Source of the DNA: Chromobotia macracanthus
Lineage: Eukaryota > Chordata > Actinopteri > Cypriniformes > Botiidae
DNA: 64,000 nucleotides
Direction of reading: 5' to 3'
Assembly (NCBI GenBank): GCA_036877525.1
Contig: JAZGTH010000008.1
Location: 2,384,001 to 2,448,000, forward strand
Below are positions 50,490-63,334 of this stretch, one piece after another (position 1 is the first letter of the stretch; each line of letters begins with the position of its first letter). The notes beneath the pieces are model-generated. The model saw only the letters and a list, made by a program, of their open reading frames with translations. It had not been told where the DNA came from and ran no database searches. A program made the position numbers and the translations under genes.

Positions 50490-52196
50490 TGGCAGACGTA
50501 AGTAACGATTCAAATTAGTTGACTATATGGGTGTTTTAAAAGTGAAGCTTTTAAAAAAAAAAAGTTTGAGCTGATGAGGGATTTTATTGAATACCCTCTG
50601 CTTAAACAGTTCTGGACAACATGTTTGTTTTATAAGTCAATTTTATGGCTTAAATCTGACAGAGGTTAAAGTTACTAAACTTACTTAAGGAATCAGTATG
50701 GTGTGTGTTACGTTTTCGGGGTGATCTTAAGATGCATATGTAGCATCAGCCTTGTTCTGTATAGTAGTTTCAAATGCTCATTTGCATGTTATTTTCACAG
50801 ATTATCATACATTAACATACATTTCTCACCCATTCTATTGAAGAAGTGCATAGCTGAAATTCTCCATGCTTACATCACTGGGAAGTCTGGGAATCAATGT
50901 GGCAGCTTCACCTTCCTTAAAAACCACTGGCTCCAAATGTGATTTTTTTTAGTTATTGTTCAGCTTTTGTAGTTAATTTGATCTTATTATACATATAAAT
51001 TAATATACATATAAAAACTAAAATCCAGTCAGCTAGTAAAAAGTATTAGACTACTGGTTAAAATCATCAGATTAACATTAATTACATATTTTGATTCGGT
51101 TGATAATTGGGGGTTAATATTTGGTTTTGCTCTGACCTCAAAGCCATGCTGCTTAAATTAATTTAGATACTATGTAATTACATGTAATTATTACTTTATT
51201 ACTCATGGTTTCTAAGTTCATCGTTTTGGCTCTATGACTGTGTACTTGAGTAATTGATTTGAAGTTTCAAGGCTCTAAAATCTGTAATGTCTGTCCATAT
51301 ATAATCTATATTGTTTCTAGGGTAAGCAATTTAGACTTTGCTTTGAAACATATTCAAAATGTCATATTAGATCTTGAGCACAAGACTCATTCATGCAAAA
51401 TATTTTCATTTCAACATATAAGCCTAGATATATCAGATAAAATATTAAACTCACAATCTTTAAAGATGGAAATCATATTAGTTTTCGTTTATCACAGCAT
51501 TGCAATTAACTGAACACAGGAGTGAATTTGAATTTCACTATTTTTGCCAAGTCCTCAGGTGCTGTGCCATAACGTCTAAAAAAACTGTCAATTTATCAAG
51601 AAATACTCCAGGTGTTTCTGCATATTCCTCAAATCATTAATATTACATTCAAACCTTTCAGTCTTTCGTAATATTCTTTTTTCAAAAGCCAGTTCCCTAA
51701 TGACATCATGATCTAGTGATACATCCAACTATGACGATGACGAAAATGTTAGATCCCTTAGATCCCAAGTTCAGATCCAGTTTACTAGTTCTTGCACTAG
51801 ATCTCTCTTGATCAGGAAAATTACTTTGTCTGTCACTCAAAAATATTCTGTTATGAGTTAACACTTCTACTCAACCAAGAGGCAGATACAGAATTGAAGG
51901 GAAAGAACAGCAAACAGGAGACAGTGATGGAATAAAATGACCAAAGCTAATCAAATAATCTTAGTTGCATTTCAATGCTCAGTCTGGCTTAGTTTTAAAA
52001 GTAGCAGTTTTACAGGTGATGTTATACCAAGCACAGATAGTGGAAATTGAAATATAACACAGATGTATGTCTGTATTCTCGAGTCAGAATTTTAGTCATC
52101 TCTTAGATAACACACACAGGCTGCTTTTAAGAAACTTAGGTCCTAAGATCTGTCAGCAAAAAAAGATTTATGGTTGGAAAACAAAAGCACAAAAAT

Positions 52197-52226
52197 ATTG
52201 GCAATGAATTGCATTGGCAATGAATT
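52197..52226 (+). repeat. Short direct repeat, 'attggcaatgaatt' twice
   Basis: Two copies with a two-base spacer. Confidence 0.7.
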
Positions 52227-52282
52227 ATTTAATGTTTGCTCTCATTCCAGTCTGTTTGATAAAACTGCAGAAATTGGTAAGA

Positions 52283-52318
52283 TTATTATTATTGTTGTTG
52301 TTGTTGTTGTTGTTATTA
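52283..52318. repeat. TTG/TTA trinucleotide microsatellite
   Basis: (att)3-4 then (gtt)8 then attatt; the plus-strand valine run is a by-product. Confidence 0.9.
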
Positions 52319-53132
52319 TGCAAATAATCAATGTAAAATTGATAAAGGTAAGCTCCTGAACCTTTTCTAAGCCATTTCTTAAAGTCTGGTATACTCCTAT
52401 AACACTACCTTAAATTACAAAACAAACATATTCATTTTTTATGTAACAGAGTTCATAAACTACAGCATAACAGGATTGAACTAGTAAATTTTTGAAAAAA
52501 GAAATTCAGCCACTGTATCTGCCTAAACAAACTGTGCATGGATTGTGTATTAAAGGTACCGCAACACACACAGAGTTATCTTCAGTCATGCAGTAGTTTG
52601 GGCACCTGGCTTGTTTTCTCCCTGAAACATTCCAAATGAGTAAGTAACTGAAGCAACACCTGCATACAGATAACAACTGTATACACTGCAAGTTTTGAAG
52701 TTTAGAATTTTCAAGGGTGACTATCTTGTTTGTTTCACCAAAAACTGCAATGTGGTAGTAAAATAAATGGACAAAACCTGAAAGACACTACAGTTCTGAT
52801 TGTTCTGCTTTGGACTCACGCATGCACACACACTTTGTAGAAGCATTTCCTCACTATTATTTCTTAATTTAAAGGGCCAGGCAGAGAAGTGAGACACAAC
52901 TGTGCACATAGCTGATGAAATTCTCCTGACATAACTGAATTGGCTAATGATGGTCTGATTCAAATGCATGTATAATGTGCTGTATCTGGGTCACCTCATT
53001 AGCCTAGTTTCGATCGCCTTAGAATGCCAGATGAATATGCATCCCACCTGTTATATTGAGTCTTCATAAACAACCATTACACTAAACAACTCTTTCACCT
53101 GAGCATACTGACTGTCTAGAGCAGGAATCTGT

Positions 53133-53255
53133 CCTGTAGTTGTATTGCAACTCAAACTTTTAGTGCATTACACTAGCAATGCCAAGGTCATGGGTTTGAT
53201 TAGTAAGTAATGCACATATTAATACATTTAGACATACTGCATATAACCCCCCCCC
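53133..53255 (+). mobile_element. Decayed V-SINE fragment next to a C9 run
   Basis: The sequence cctgtagttgtattgcaact is followed by gtgcattacactagcaatgc, caaggtcatgggtttgatta and gtaatgcaca. It keeps the head and B-box area of the SINE at 41054; the tail is lost. The homopolymer C9 lies at 53247-53255. Confidence 0.5.
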
Positions 53256-54039
53256 AACTACCTCTTTCTACCTAACAAAATATTATAGAGATTGGCATAA
53301 CAACTTAAAAGATACATATTCATTTTTAAAAATAAACAAACTAAGAAATAACTTAATTTTTAGTTGTTCTAACACATTTCATTGTTTAGTTTTAAGTCAT
53401 CATGAGGCTAACTTGGAGCCTTGGTGCCTCATGAGTGTTTTGAGAGCTCCTAGTGAGCCCTGGCCAACAAACCCTTTCAACAGTGTGTGCAGCGTGTCCC
53501 ATTAGCAGGGTCTCATGTATGGAACATTATTTCATATTATGTTAATAGATTAGAATATCACCTATCTGGGCTGTAAATCACATGTCAGAAGTGTACTACA
53601 TACGGGTGCTTTAGTTTTCTCAAGTTGCCATTCACAGCGACAGCTGTGCTTTAATTAATAATGCTGCAGTGATTGATTTAAATACAAAAACAGCGACTCA
53701 TTTGCATACAGAGAGAAAAGGGTACCTTAACTGAACATCTCTCTTTAGAGAGGTGGAGATGCTCCACACATGCTACATTAACCCCTGTAAATGATTTGGC
53801 TGCAGTGAGGTTGCAATTAATCTTCACACTTTCTCTGAACCATTAAAGATTGATGGTAACGATCAAAAAACACTTTCACTTTATTTACATATTTCATCAT
53901 CGTTAGATTCTGGTAATCAGACGCATCCCTTAGTACCTCTGGTGAAATAAATTGATTCCTCCCAAATAGTTCTTAGGAAAATAGATTTCACATTTGGTGT
54001 GCCATGCTTCCTTGATTTAGTTTGTGAGGCTCTGTGTCT
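53256..54039. other. Non-coding block with homeodomain- and POU-like sites
   Basis: The part 53400-53740 is low in repeats and contains ctttaattaataatg, gattgatttaaat and an octamer atttgcat (53700-53707). It may be a conserved enhancer. No coding potential is seen. Confidence 0.3.
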
Positions 54040-55080
54040 GTACATTGCGGTCCAAAGATCTGAGACCAGCACTGGTGGGGGGTGGGGGCACTTTTAGAAA
54101 GATATTTCATAAAAACTTTTGTATTGCTGTCTGCAATTTTTTTACAAGATCAGTCTGGTTGCAGCAGGCATGCTAAATGCAATATCAGTGAATGACCAGA
54201 GTAAAACTTTTCAGGCATCGGAGAAGCAAAAAAGTTTTGAGTTCGACATGAACAAAAAATCTAAAACATCTCATTTATATTAACTCACAACAATAATTAT
54301 AACACAATAAGTGTTTTAGCCCACACAGACAACCAGCTAAAAGTTAAACATTATTTTTAATGAGCTTTTAGAATGAAAGTGTTACTTTTTTATTGTTTTT
54401 TAGTACGATCATGTGTCAGATACAATCTGTTTACACAATCAAACTGAACTGATTATCACAATTTAAAAAATGTATCAATTTAATTATCACAATTTTAAAA
54501 AATATGTTGAAAGCTTTAAAATAAAATAAAAATAATAAAATAATAAAAATTATTTTATTATTATACAAATTGCTAAGTGACTCTTGAGGTGGCCCCAAAA
54601 GTAACGTAGCATTCAGTCAGATTAAATATATTTGAGCTTATGAGCTTTAGACTAAGCAATTCTTGTTTAAATTTTCCTTTGAAAGTGCTAATAGTTTCAT
54701 TATAATAATGCTGTGGTCTGTTTGCCTTAATTTGTGGGTAGTCCTCTTTTTTTACATTATGGCCATTCTGCTAGCCAGGAAAAGAATTTGAGTCTGAAAG
54801 AATGCTTGACACCTCTGAACTTATTCGAGCAGAAGTCAAAGCTAAACTTCCTCCCAGGATGGTTGTACAGTATCTGAGTCAGCATGGTGTCATGTTTTGG
54901 AAGATCTCTACTGCAAATCATTCCATCCCTGAACAGCGTCCATTTACCAACAAGACGAGCTGGTCTAAGACTTTGCATGAATCTTCTGTGCTAATTAGAG
55001 CCTGCCCTGAAATCTCCTACAACGTTCAGAGTTCCCTCAAACCTTTTCTACTGCTGCTTTCAATACTGGTTCAAATATGA
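54040..55080 (+). mobile_element. Possible decayed DNA-transposon relic with a coding-like frame
   Basis: The left part starts tacattgcggtccaaagatc, then tgagaccagcactgg, which resembles Tc1-type ends in fishes ('ggtccaaaagtctgagacca'). At 54802-55077 a 92-codon frame begins MLDTSELIRAEVKAKLPPRM and continues VVQYLSQHGVMFWKIS, then ends LLSILVQI. No DDE triad or helix-turn-helix can be identified, and no matching right end is seen. A tandem low-complexity stretch (54452-54570, aattatcacaatttaaaaaa repeats and taaaataa words) breaks the region. It may also be two unrelated pieces. Confidence 0.25.
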
Positions 55081-57497
55081 AGCTCTTGCAGATTTATGAA
55101 TTCAGACTCAATTTTTTCCCTTATGAAACCCCCAACATTTGTGTCAACCACAAAAAAACTGTAAAGTTGTGCGGGGAAAAAATGCATTTTTTATATTGAC
55201 ATTTAAATTCAAATTAAAATTTGTACTGCAACCGAGCGCAAAATATTCTGTGATCATTTATTCAGAAATAATGAATTAAGTGAATTTTCTCTCTCTTCTC
55301 ACTTTAATAAATAGAGACAGCAAAGCAAAGGTAGAATGGTCTGCGTGCCATTGGCAGCCAAGCGAGTCTTTGTTTTCACATTGATGACATTCATGAGAGA
55401 GTGCATTCAATCCCTCTCAGGTTACAATTACATAAGACACAAGACATCCATTATGGCCACTGTCCTGCCTCACCACAAATTATCTCAATACAAGCAGTCT
55501 CTAATGGCCTGCTGTCAGAGAGAAGTTTCAAACCATTAAGCAATTTAAAAGGAATCCAAGCAAACAGAGATAAATCACACTCAGTCCTCTAACAGGGCTG
55601 TGCGTTCCCAATCAGGGGGAACAGGTAGAGTAATAGCTCACATGCCTTCAAGATGAAGATAAAGCAGGAAAATTCTAAACCATATGTGCATACGACATGT
55701 CAGACATGAAGATAAAAATATACCTACATGCATACAGTTTTAGCCTGAATGAGCCAATTAAATACACTTATATGGTTTGTTCATGCAGAAAATAATAAAT
55801 AAAACATGTCAAAGTTCTTCTCAACAAATGACAAATGCTAGTAAGTGTTTAAAAAATGCGACAGTCCAGCTTCTCAGTAGTGTTTGAGGGCTGTTGCTAT
55901 GCACTTATCAAAAAAAAGCTGGAGTTGTAATTTATTACAACTTATAAGTATTTCTATAAAAGGTTATATCAGACTGTAAAGCTCAGATTCTGCATTTTGT
56001 TATATACATTTTTTTATTTACACAAGGCCAAGAAAATAAACTGTGCCTCAAATGAAAAGCTAAAGTTTTATCAAACAGGATATAACAAACCAATTAAGAC
56101 CACTAACAACACAGAATTCCTAAAATCCATCCCTAATACTTTATGATAGATGTTTTGCTGATATCCAACCCAAAACTTCTTGAAGGATTACACTACAAAA
56201 GTTTAGGATCACTTAATATTTTTTCCACATTTTTGAATAAAAGCTTTTAATAATAACTAATTAAAAGTATCAGATAACACAAAGGTAGTTATGGGAACAA
56301 TGTTGTGACTAAAGTTAATTACAAATAAAAATCTAAATTAACATTTAAATTAGCATTTAAATGTTAAGTTCCCATCTGTGCTGGGCTCTTATTGGCTGCT
56401 TTTTGTCATTATTCAGTCCAAGTCATTAATTTCGAAAACATGTTTTTAATAACATCATATATTAATGATGAGTATTTGCTTACAATAAACATTTTCATAT
56501 CTAAGTAATAATAGCAATAATATTAAACTTTTAGCAAGAAATGTTTTGGACAAATCCCCTAACAAATCCATAATCTCTTTAAACTAGATTATTTTCTCCC
56601 ATTGTTGAAGACAATTGTTAACCCCCACAAGAGCATTCAAGAAGTATTGAATAATATTGACAAACATCCAGCGAAATACTCATGCAGTCAATCTTGATTA
56701 AAGATTTTTGTATTGCTTGAATTGTAGCAGCAGGGTCGGGTCAGTGGACATTTGATTTAGGAGTATGCGATAATATTCAATATTCAGGCAATAAGTGGCA
56801 TTTCACAAGAGTGCGCTTGAACTGAGCATGTCTGCACCCCATGAGGCTGGATCTCTTCAATTGGTCGCAAAGTGGATTATCCCCTGCTCTCCTAACACAG
56901 AGTTTAGAAGTTTCACACATAATTTGTTGTAATAAGCATTAACTCAGTGGTGGCTACACAGAATTGAATGTAGTTGAAGGAGGGATAGATGGGAAAGAAT
57001 AATGAATAAATTAGACACGCAGCAGGTTCGCCTTTCGCCAGAACATTCAGTTCTCCTCAAGGAACCACAGGGATACCGAATCATTTTTCTTGCATCAGCA
57101 CAGAGGCTGATCTGGAATAACATGCTTGCCATGCCAACACTGCTACACTGTATGAGAGGAAGTCATTAGAGAGACTCTTTCAGTGTCAAAAGAGACCAAT
57201 TCATACGCTAAAATGGGTTTTCCTTCATTAACAGTTAATGGCCTTATTTTTAACAAGTTGTAAGCCATTTTAAATACCTGTAAACTATAGTTTCATAATT
57301 CAGACAGCATTATTGAAGCTTTAAGTACTCAGAATTTATAGTAGCTAACCTACAGTCAAGCTACACTGTTTTAGAAAAAACAATAAAAGAGCAGTATTTA
57401 TTTGACACAGAAACAGTATGTCACCCATAGTGACAGCACTAACAATAATAAGTCATTTAATTTTACTTAAAAATAATTATAAATACAATGTTTAATA

Positions 57498-57544
<47 letters not shown>

Positions 57545-60500
57545 GATGATGTAATATGCCGCACAAAGCAAATACCCAAATCAATCATATGATTTAACCC
57601 AATTTGCATAAACTGTTCAAATGAACCAATTCACTAAAATGGGTTTCCTATGTCCTCTGTCTATCTAAAATGGCTTCCCATTTTAGAGCGAGAGAAAAGT
57701 TTAGGTAATGCATTTTGCCACGGTTTATCTGACTATAAATCAGTGCTGGACATAAAATACATTTTAATACACATGTAACATTTGACAACCTACACCACAG
57801 TGCGTTTGAAAAAGTAGCTCATTATTAAAAAATGTATGCTGTTTCATAAAAAGCTGCAGTATTGTCTCTACTTAAGTTAGCCACTCCCCAACACTGAAAC
57901 ACAAGTTTTAGTAGAGCAGCAGGACTGAGCACTTTTCGGAACCACATACCCAAGTAACAATCCACAAATATATCTAATGAAATCTGCTTTCTTACCTGTA
58001 TCAGGGTGCTGTGCATAGTGGCCAGGAGCTGGTTATGTTAGTGTGTTTATCAGTGGGCTAGTTTGCTATGTGGCTTGCACTAACACACACTTTAAGGTCC
58101 ATTGTGAATAGAAGGCCTGTGCATAATAGACAGCCCACCATAACAAAGACTGATAATCCTGTCCGCCCAACAGCTCCCATGTTGCGGGCAGACATTTTAA
58201 GGGCAGTTAAGTTGCTGTGTGGCGACACTGAATGAACTGTGGGTACAGAGAGACACCCAAGAAGCCATTATCTATGGCAAGCAGCGTCAATTCACATCAA
58301 TTAGGGTCCATCCAAAGTGTCGGTGGTGAGGCTTCAAATTAATAATTAAACAAATATAGCTGACCGCAAGTGGCTACTACACAGCCCTTCAGTCATCTGA
58401 GTGTATGCTTTGAGTATTAGCACGAGAAAGCCAACTGCAGTGGCCGGAAAGAGGGGCTTTGTTACTCTGTCCTTCCTTTTGGTTTTGTAGATGTGTCCAG
58501 ATAAATGATTGCTATCTCTTTCATTCAAAAAGTGATCTATTTTAAATTTAGAGTAATTCAAGCCTTTATTGTAAATGAAATGATTTTGCAGGTTTACAAT
58601 TTTCGCAACACACATAAATATTTTAATTATTGGTAATTACCCACCAAATGGTCTAAATTGTTCTTTCTTGAGTGTCAGAATTTTAAAGAAATGTCACAGT
58701 TCTTTTATAAAGAGAGACAATAATGTGGTGCAATCAAAATGTGTGAAAAAAATCAATATTGTAATTAAAATTAGTTACTTTTCAAGGATGCCTGTATAAT
58801 ACACAAACTCCATCTATCGGCTCACAGATTGCAAGTTTCACTAAAGATATAACACTCAGCTTCTGATGTTTCATGGCCTTCCATAATGATCAGGCATTTG
58901 GAGTGGACAATCTGGAATTATCATTTCTGTGCTGCTCTGATTTACCACAATTCCCCTTTTCAGTCATGGTCCTTGTCTTCACCCAGAACCCCACCTCCCT
59001 CAACGTGTGGTGTCTGCATGACTGCACTGCCACGCATGTTGAATATGTATAGTCTGTGTTATATGCAGTGTTTGCAGTGGTGAATAATGTGTTTGTGTAT
59101 CTACTGCAGGTGTAAGTGTTTAAACTCTGTCTGTCACTTGGTACACTGGTAAAAATGTTATACCAGGTAACATAAAAATGTACTACATCTTTGTGATTTG
59201 GTTTAATTCAACACATTGGACATTACTCAGTAAACATGACTGCACTGGTCTGCACAGTTTACCCACACTTTGAATTTCCATTAACTTTTTAGTTGTTTGT
59301 AATTATTAGACGAGAAATCTTTTTATAGAGATTGCACTCAAAAGCTTTTTTAGTTGAAAATTAAATACTTTAAACCTGAACATAACTGGAAAACTTAATT
59401 TTGGAAAATTTTAATTGATTAAAAACTGTAAAAATGTCCATGACCTTCCAAAGATTTAGGGTTTTTCCATTAAGGACACTTAGTACAGAAAATTAGAAAG
59501 AAAGCTAGGTTGGTGAAGGAAAGTTGTCACAATATAAAAATAAAATATAAACCTGAGCCTACACATGTAATTATGTTAACAGTTAACTATGAAGCTGAAA
59601 ACAATTTGTGTAATTTAAGAAAAAATGTAAGAGGTAACAAAACTATTTTGGCCAAGAGATATTTTATCAAAATAATTCAAAATAATACAAAACAACGTGC
59701 ACAAATAAAAATATGATAACCTTACATTGAGAAATCTTTTGATATTTGTCCTTAAAACACAGAAACACAATTTTAGGTAAAATATTGGTTGACTGGGTCT
59801 TGCCTTAATGCATTTATGCTGAAATATATAAAATGTGTATGCAGTACGTAAAACAACTACTACTGCCACATTTGATCATGAGAGTCACTGTGTTGCCATG
59901 GTTTCTACTGCAGTACAAGCGGAAACCTGAGATAACGCTGATATTACGTCATTGACAGGCGACAAGTAACAAGGGATGGTAAACAAATTAAAATTGCGAA
60001 TTCCTCTGGATTTACAAATATTTGGAAACATTTGTGATAATGTAATGTGCCTTTAAAAACAATCTAATTATTTTTGCACACAGTTCACATTTAGAGTATT
60101 TCTGTTTACTTTTTTGTTAACTCTGCAGTACTTTAAGATGTTTCAGGACACAGACAATAATAAAGATATTCAAACTAGGAGAATCCATTAAAGTCTCTCA
60201 TAAACACATCCAGTGTTTTGCAAACTCATATCATCACCTGCTTTTATGAGTTTGGAACCCTCTGTTAATTACATCTTTGTTTGTTAAAAAATTTGTTTGC
60301 CACCTTTCCTTATCTTTTCTACCGTCAACGTTTATTGCTTTCTGGATTCTCTAAGCTTGCATCACAGGCAGAAGGTTATTAAGTCACAACAGAATCCATC
60401 AAAAGAAAACAGGCTGTTGAGTTACGGTATTTCAAATCACATCTGCATGTTATTCAACTCATTAGCTAAATCCACACTGGGAAGTTAATGAGGGAAACCC

Positions 60501-60682
60501 TGCTTTTTTGTGAGTTAAACATTGCATAGCGCTACATATGCTTTCCTTGAAAAACACTTTTTTCAACAGTAAAAAGGTGTTAATTCTGTGGTATTATATG
60601 TATGCATATATACACCTGCTGTAAAACTATGCTAGTCCAAACCATATTTGTTACAACTTTGCATAGATTTCATCCTTGAAGT
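55081..60682. other. Non-coding stretch
   Basis: No gene seen. The phrase cactacaaaagtttaggatc acttaatat near 56191 resembles the outer end of Tc1-like elements (ggtcaaaagtttggggtcac), but is isolated. A candidate conserved block lies at 58125-58340. The sequence near 59144 (acactggtaaaaatg) and near 19334 (acactgtaaaaacatg) may be ends of another short element. The rest is AT-rich unique sequence. Confidence 0.4.
57499..57541. repeat. TA microsatellite, about 19 units
   Basis: A pure TA run followed by tacacacat. Confidence 0.95.
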
Positions 60683-60885
60683 GTGGTCCAGTATGGTGTG
60701 CACATATTTACGCTAAGTGTATTTTTAAAAAATCCTGATATGTGCATGGAGAACTGCGTATACACGACTCAATGCCCATTTTGTGCCTGTGCAAGGTTAT
60801 GTATCAGGCTCCTGGTCTGCTTTAGACTTTATATGAGTACACACAGGACAGATTGCAGGTATTTTGTTAATAAATGAGAGATAGT
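60683..60885. mobile_element. Non-autonomous DNA element relic with 'gcgtacgcac'-type motifs
   Basis: The phrases gtgcacatatttacgctaag, aaaaaatcctgatatgtgca, tggagaactgcgtatacacg and ttgttaataaatgagag follow the order seen in a common cyprinid element whose ends read GGGGCCTCATTTAT and whose body carries GCGTACGCAC. The 64-codon frame across it is chance. The family is recalled, not searched. Confidence 0.45.
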
Positions 60886-61099
60886 GGTGTAAGGCAGATA
60901 AAACGCAGCTTTGATCTGTGAACATGTGGACTGTCCCAAGAGACAATGATTTGGCCATTTTTTATAATGAATTCTGTCTGCATAAAGCACAGCACCCAGT
61001 CAGAACACTTTTTGGGGCTGTCAAAGGATGAAGACTCTCTTTAAATCTTTAAATACACGCTGAACATCTGAGCTAACTTCATGTTGACCCCCCATGGAT

Positions 61100-61161
<62 letters not shown>
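61100..61161. repeat. A15 run joined to a TA microsatellite of about 23 units
   Basis: The pure A tract runs directly into TA repeats and then tttaattc. Confidence 0.95.
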
Positions 61162-61164
<3 letters not shown>

Positions 61165-61591
61165 ATTCAAAGATTAAATATAAAAGGGAGAAAGAAAAGC
61201 AGCTTCCGAATAGCTTGTATATACAATATATGCAATGAAATATGCATCTTAAAGTCACAACATATGAGCATTGGGAATTGCGTAGATTAGATTTTAAAAG
61301 TGTAACTTTGAAAACAAGGAATAAATGTTACATTTACAGGATTCTCAATTTAAATTCTGATTATTATTCAGCTGAATAAAAGTTCAAAAATAACCAATTC
61401 TGTCATTATATATTTACCTTCAGTTCACTGCAAACACGTATGATTGTGGATTTTTTTTTGTGGAAAATTTAATTTTCCATACAAAGAGAATTCATACCAC
61501 ATCTTTCAAGCTGTAACAAGGAAATAAAAACACCATAAAAGCAAAAAATGATTAATTTTGTTCAGCATGAAAATAAAATGTGGGTTGAAAT

Positions 61592-61655
61592 TTACATTAC
61601 ATTTATTTACCAGACAATCATCTATAGCAACTTACAAATAAGGAAGCATTACCCT
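61592..61655 (-). mobile_element. SINE/L2 tail fragment
   Basis: The sequence tacattacatttatttaccag is followed by acaatcatctatagcaactt and acaaataagg. It is the reverse complement of the 'aagtcgctttggataaaagcgtctgctaaatg' tail shared by V-SINEs and their L2 partner, with several changes. Confidence 0.55.
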
Positions 61656-61734
61656 TAGAATAAGTCCTAAGTGTCAAGAATAAACAATAAGCTTACAGTA
61701 TGAGCTAAAATAATCAACACAATAATGTAGGTTT

Positions 61735-61822
61735 GGAATGACATGGGAATGACTAAATAACAAAACAAATGTTCGCATTCATGTTCAGAATGTTCATTTT
61801 TGCCTGAACTGTCCCTTAAATG
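61735..61822. mobile_element. Fragment of the TTCACCCAAAAATGAAAATT element family, right end
   Basis: The sequence ggaatgacatgggaatgact, then gttcatttttgcctgaactg and tcccttaaatg, follows the family's right end. Confidence 0.45.
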
Positions 61823-62189
61823 TCATGTCAGTTATGTTAAACTGAAATTCTTTCTGAACATTCTGAAATTCAACACTTTCCCAACTACAGTAGAGCCTCA
61901 CTGATCCAGTCTCCCCAATAAGAACTGTTTACTCAGTCTGAAAGAGTGAGAGCCTCCTCTACTGGACACAATATACCCCAATATAAAACCATCCATAAAC
62001 ACCTTGTTCAACAATAGCATATAGTATGTCCAGCATTTGTTGCCTACAGTATTTGTTTGTCTGCAAATAGCCAAAAAATGTTTTTAAACATTTTCAGTCT
62101 TATTTCTTATAAATACTTTTGCATTGTTGTTATGAAATGAGACCTGTTCAGCCTGTTTCATCCTGATTTTCCTATGATGCTTAATGGTT
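61823..62189. other. Unassigned stretch before the L2 relic
   Basis: No gene or clear repeat. It may include part of the L2 3' end. Confidence 0.3.
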
Positions 62190-62480
62190 GATACAGTAGT
62201 GTCTAATAGTGTCTAAGCCCCATACAGTGTCAGGAAGGAACTTAGGAGCTAAATGTGAAAATGCTCTACCTCTAGTAGACTTTGCGATTCTAGCTACTAG
62301 AATACAGACTTTTGTGATATTAGAGAGTGTGTTGGCCTGTAGCATCCAAGGAGATCAGATAATTATACAGAAGCTAACACATGTAAGGCTTTGTAAGTAG
62401 CAATATCTTGAATGTAATACAGAACTTGAGAGGTAGCCAGTGTAGAGATGATCATATTTGCTGGATCTGGTAAGGACTCC
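62190..62480 (-). pseudogene. L2-clade LINE, C-terminal end of the reverse transcriptase ORF, decayed
   Basis: On the minus strand the sequence reads tctctacactggctacctct, echoing the conserved LHWLPV-type motif near the C-terminal end of L2 proteins. Further on come ...KALHVLAS... and ...STRGRAFSHLAPKFLPDTV..., matching the RAF..LAP.LWN.LP pattern that ends this ORF. Several frameshifts and stops are present, so the copy is dead. It is the downstream part of the element whose reverse transcriptase core lies at 63335-64000. The two are separated by about 850 bases that include an LTR-like insertion. Confidence 0.7.
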
Positions 62481-62492
62481 AGCTACAGGTTT

Positions 62493-63020
62493 TGTCAGGG
62501 TCCTGGCTTCCTGTCCTGAGTCTTTCTTGACTATCTTGCCAGGATCCTGACATCCCCTGTGTTCTGTGTCAAAGCATGTTGTTCGGATCCTGACTCATCC
62601 TAGTCTTGGTTCTTGTTTCTTGGGTCTTTGTTTTCTGTAGAAGCACATGGCCTCTGTTTTGTTTTCATTCGCCATGTGCTCTCCGGTCACTTGTCTTGGC
62701 CCCGCCCCTTGTTTCCCTGTTAGTCTTGTTATTGGTTATGTCCATCACCTGTTTGTCCTTGTCTTGTTTCTATTTAATGCCCTTGTGTTTTCTGTCTTGT
62801 GTTCGTTTCTCTGATTTGTCTGACGTCGCTGTTACCAGTCCTGTTGGGCTCTTGCCGTGGTTTTTTCTGTGTTTTTGATCCATGATTGCTATGTTTTTGG
62901 CTCTAGTTTTGTTGCAGAGTTTTTGAGTTTTGTTTAAAAGCCTGTTTTGTTTCTCATTTTACCCCCTTGTGAGTTCTTGTTTTGGTTTACTTAAAATAAA
63001 GACTTTTTCTGTTCAAACAC
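62493..63020 (+). mobile_element. LTR-like insertion, probably a solo LTR of a Ty3/Gypsy-type retrotransposon
   Basis: The block starts tgtcagggtcctggcttcct and is GT- and CT-rich throughout. It has a CCAAT-like attggttat, a TATA-like tatttaatg (62770-62778) and a polyadenylation signal aataaa (62995-63000) close to its right end. This is the U3-R-U5 layout usual in teleost Gypsy LTRs. An inverted repeat with one mismatch lies at its left end (62494-62507 against 62538-62551). I could not find a clear CA terminus or a target-site duplication, and no internal gag-pol is present. The 90-codon frame in it is chance. Confidence 0.55.
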
Positions 63021-63334
63021 TGTCCACAAAGTAAAGACAACACTGTACTTATTTAAACAACAATATATTTATTTACCCTTGCAAGAAATTCAGCTGCTTC
63101 AACTTCAGTTCACTCAGTCAGAACAGGGGGTGGAGTTATGAGGTTTGACTGACAGTTCAGATCCAACATGATTTAGTCACTCTTTTTAATACCTTTCATT
63201 GACTAAGGTTGACCAATAGCATTGATTTATTGAAGAAAAACACCATCACCAAAACAGGGCACTTGTAAGGACAAAAATGTAAGGACAATGTAAGGAATGT
63301 AAGGACAAAAAAGGCATGTGCTCTGTACAGGTTG
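63021..63334. other. Unassigned stretch inside the L2 relic
   Basis: No clear identity. The word 'aatgtaaggac' repeats three times at 63273-63312. It may be decayed L2 sequence between the reverse transcriptase and the C-terminal end, or another insertion. Confidence 0.3.

Larger units (their letters stand above)
49547..53132. other. Non-coding stretch between SINE copies
   Basis: No gene seen. It holds the CTCF-like site, the TTG microsatellite and a less AT-rich block at 52975-53050 with an E-box (cacctgtt) and a POU-like atgaatatgcat. Confidence 0.4.

Noticed and set aside
52174..52359. Frame with a valine run
   Set aside because: Product of the GTT microsatellite.
56191..56240. Complete Tc1-like transposon
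   Set aside because: Only one end-like phrase (caaaagtttaggatcactta) is present; no partner end or transposase is visible.
62606..62878. Plus-strand 90-codon hydrophobic frame
   Set aside because: It lies wholly in the GT/CT-rich LTR-like block.
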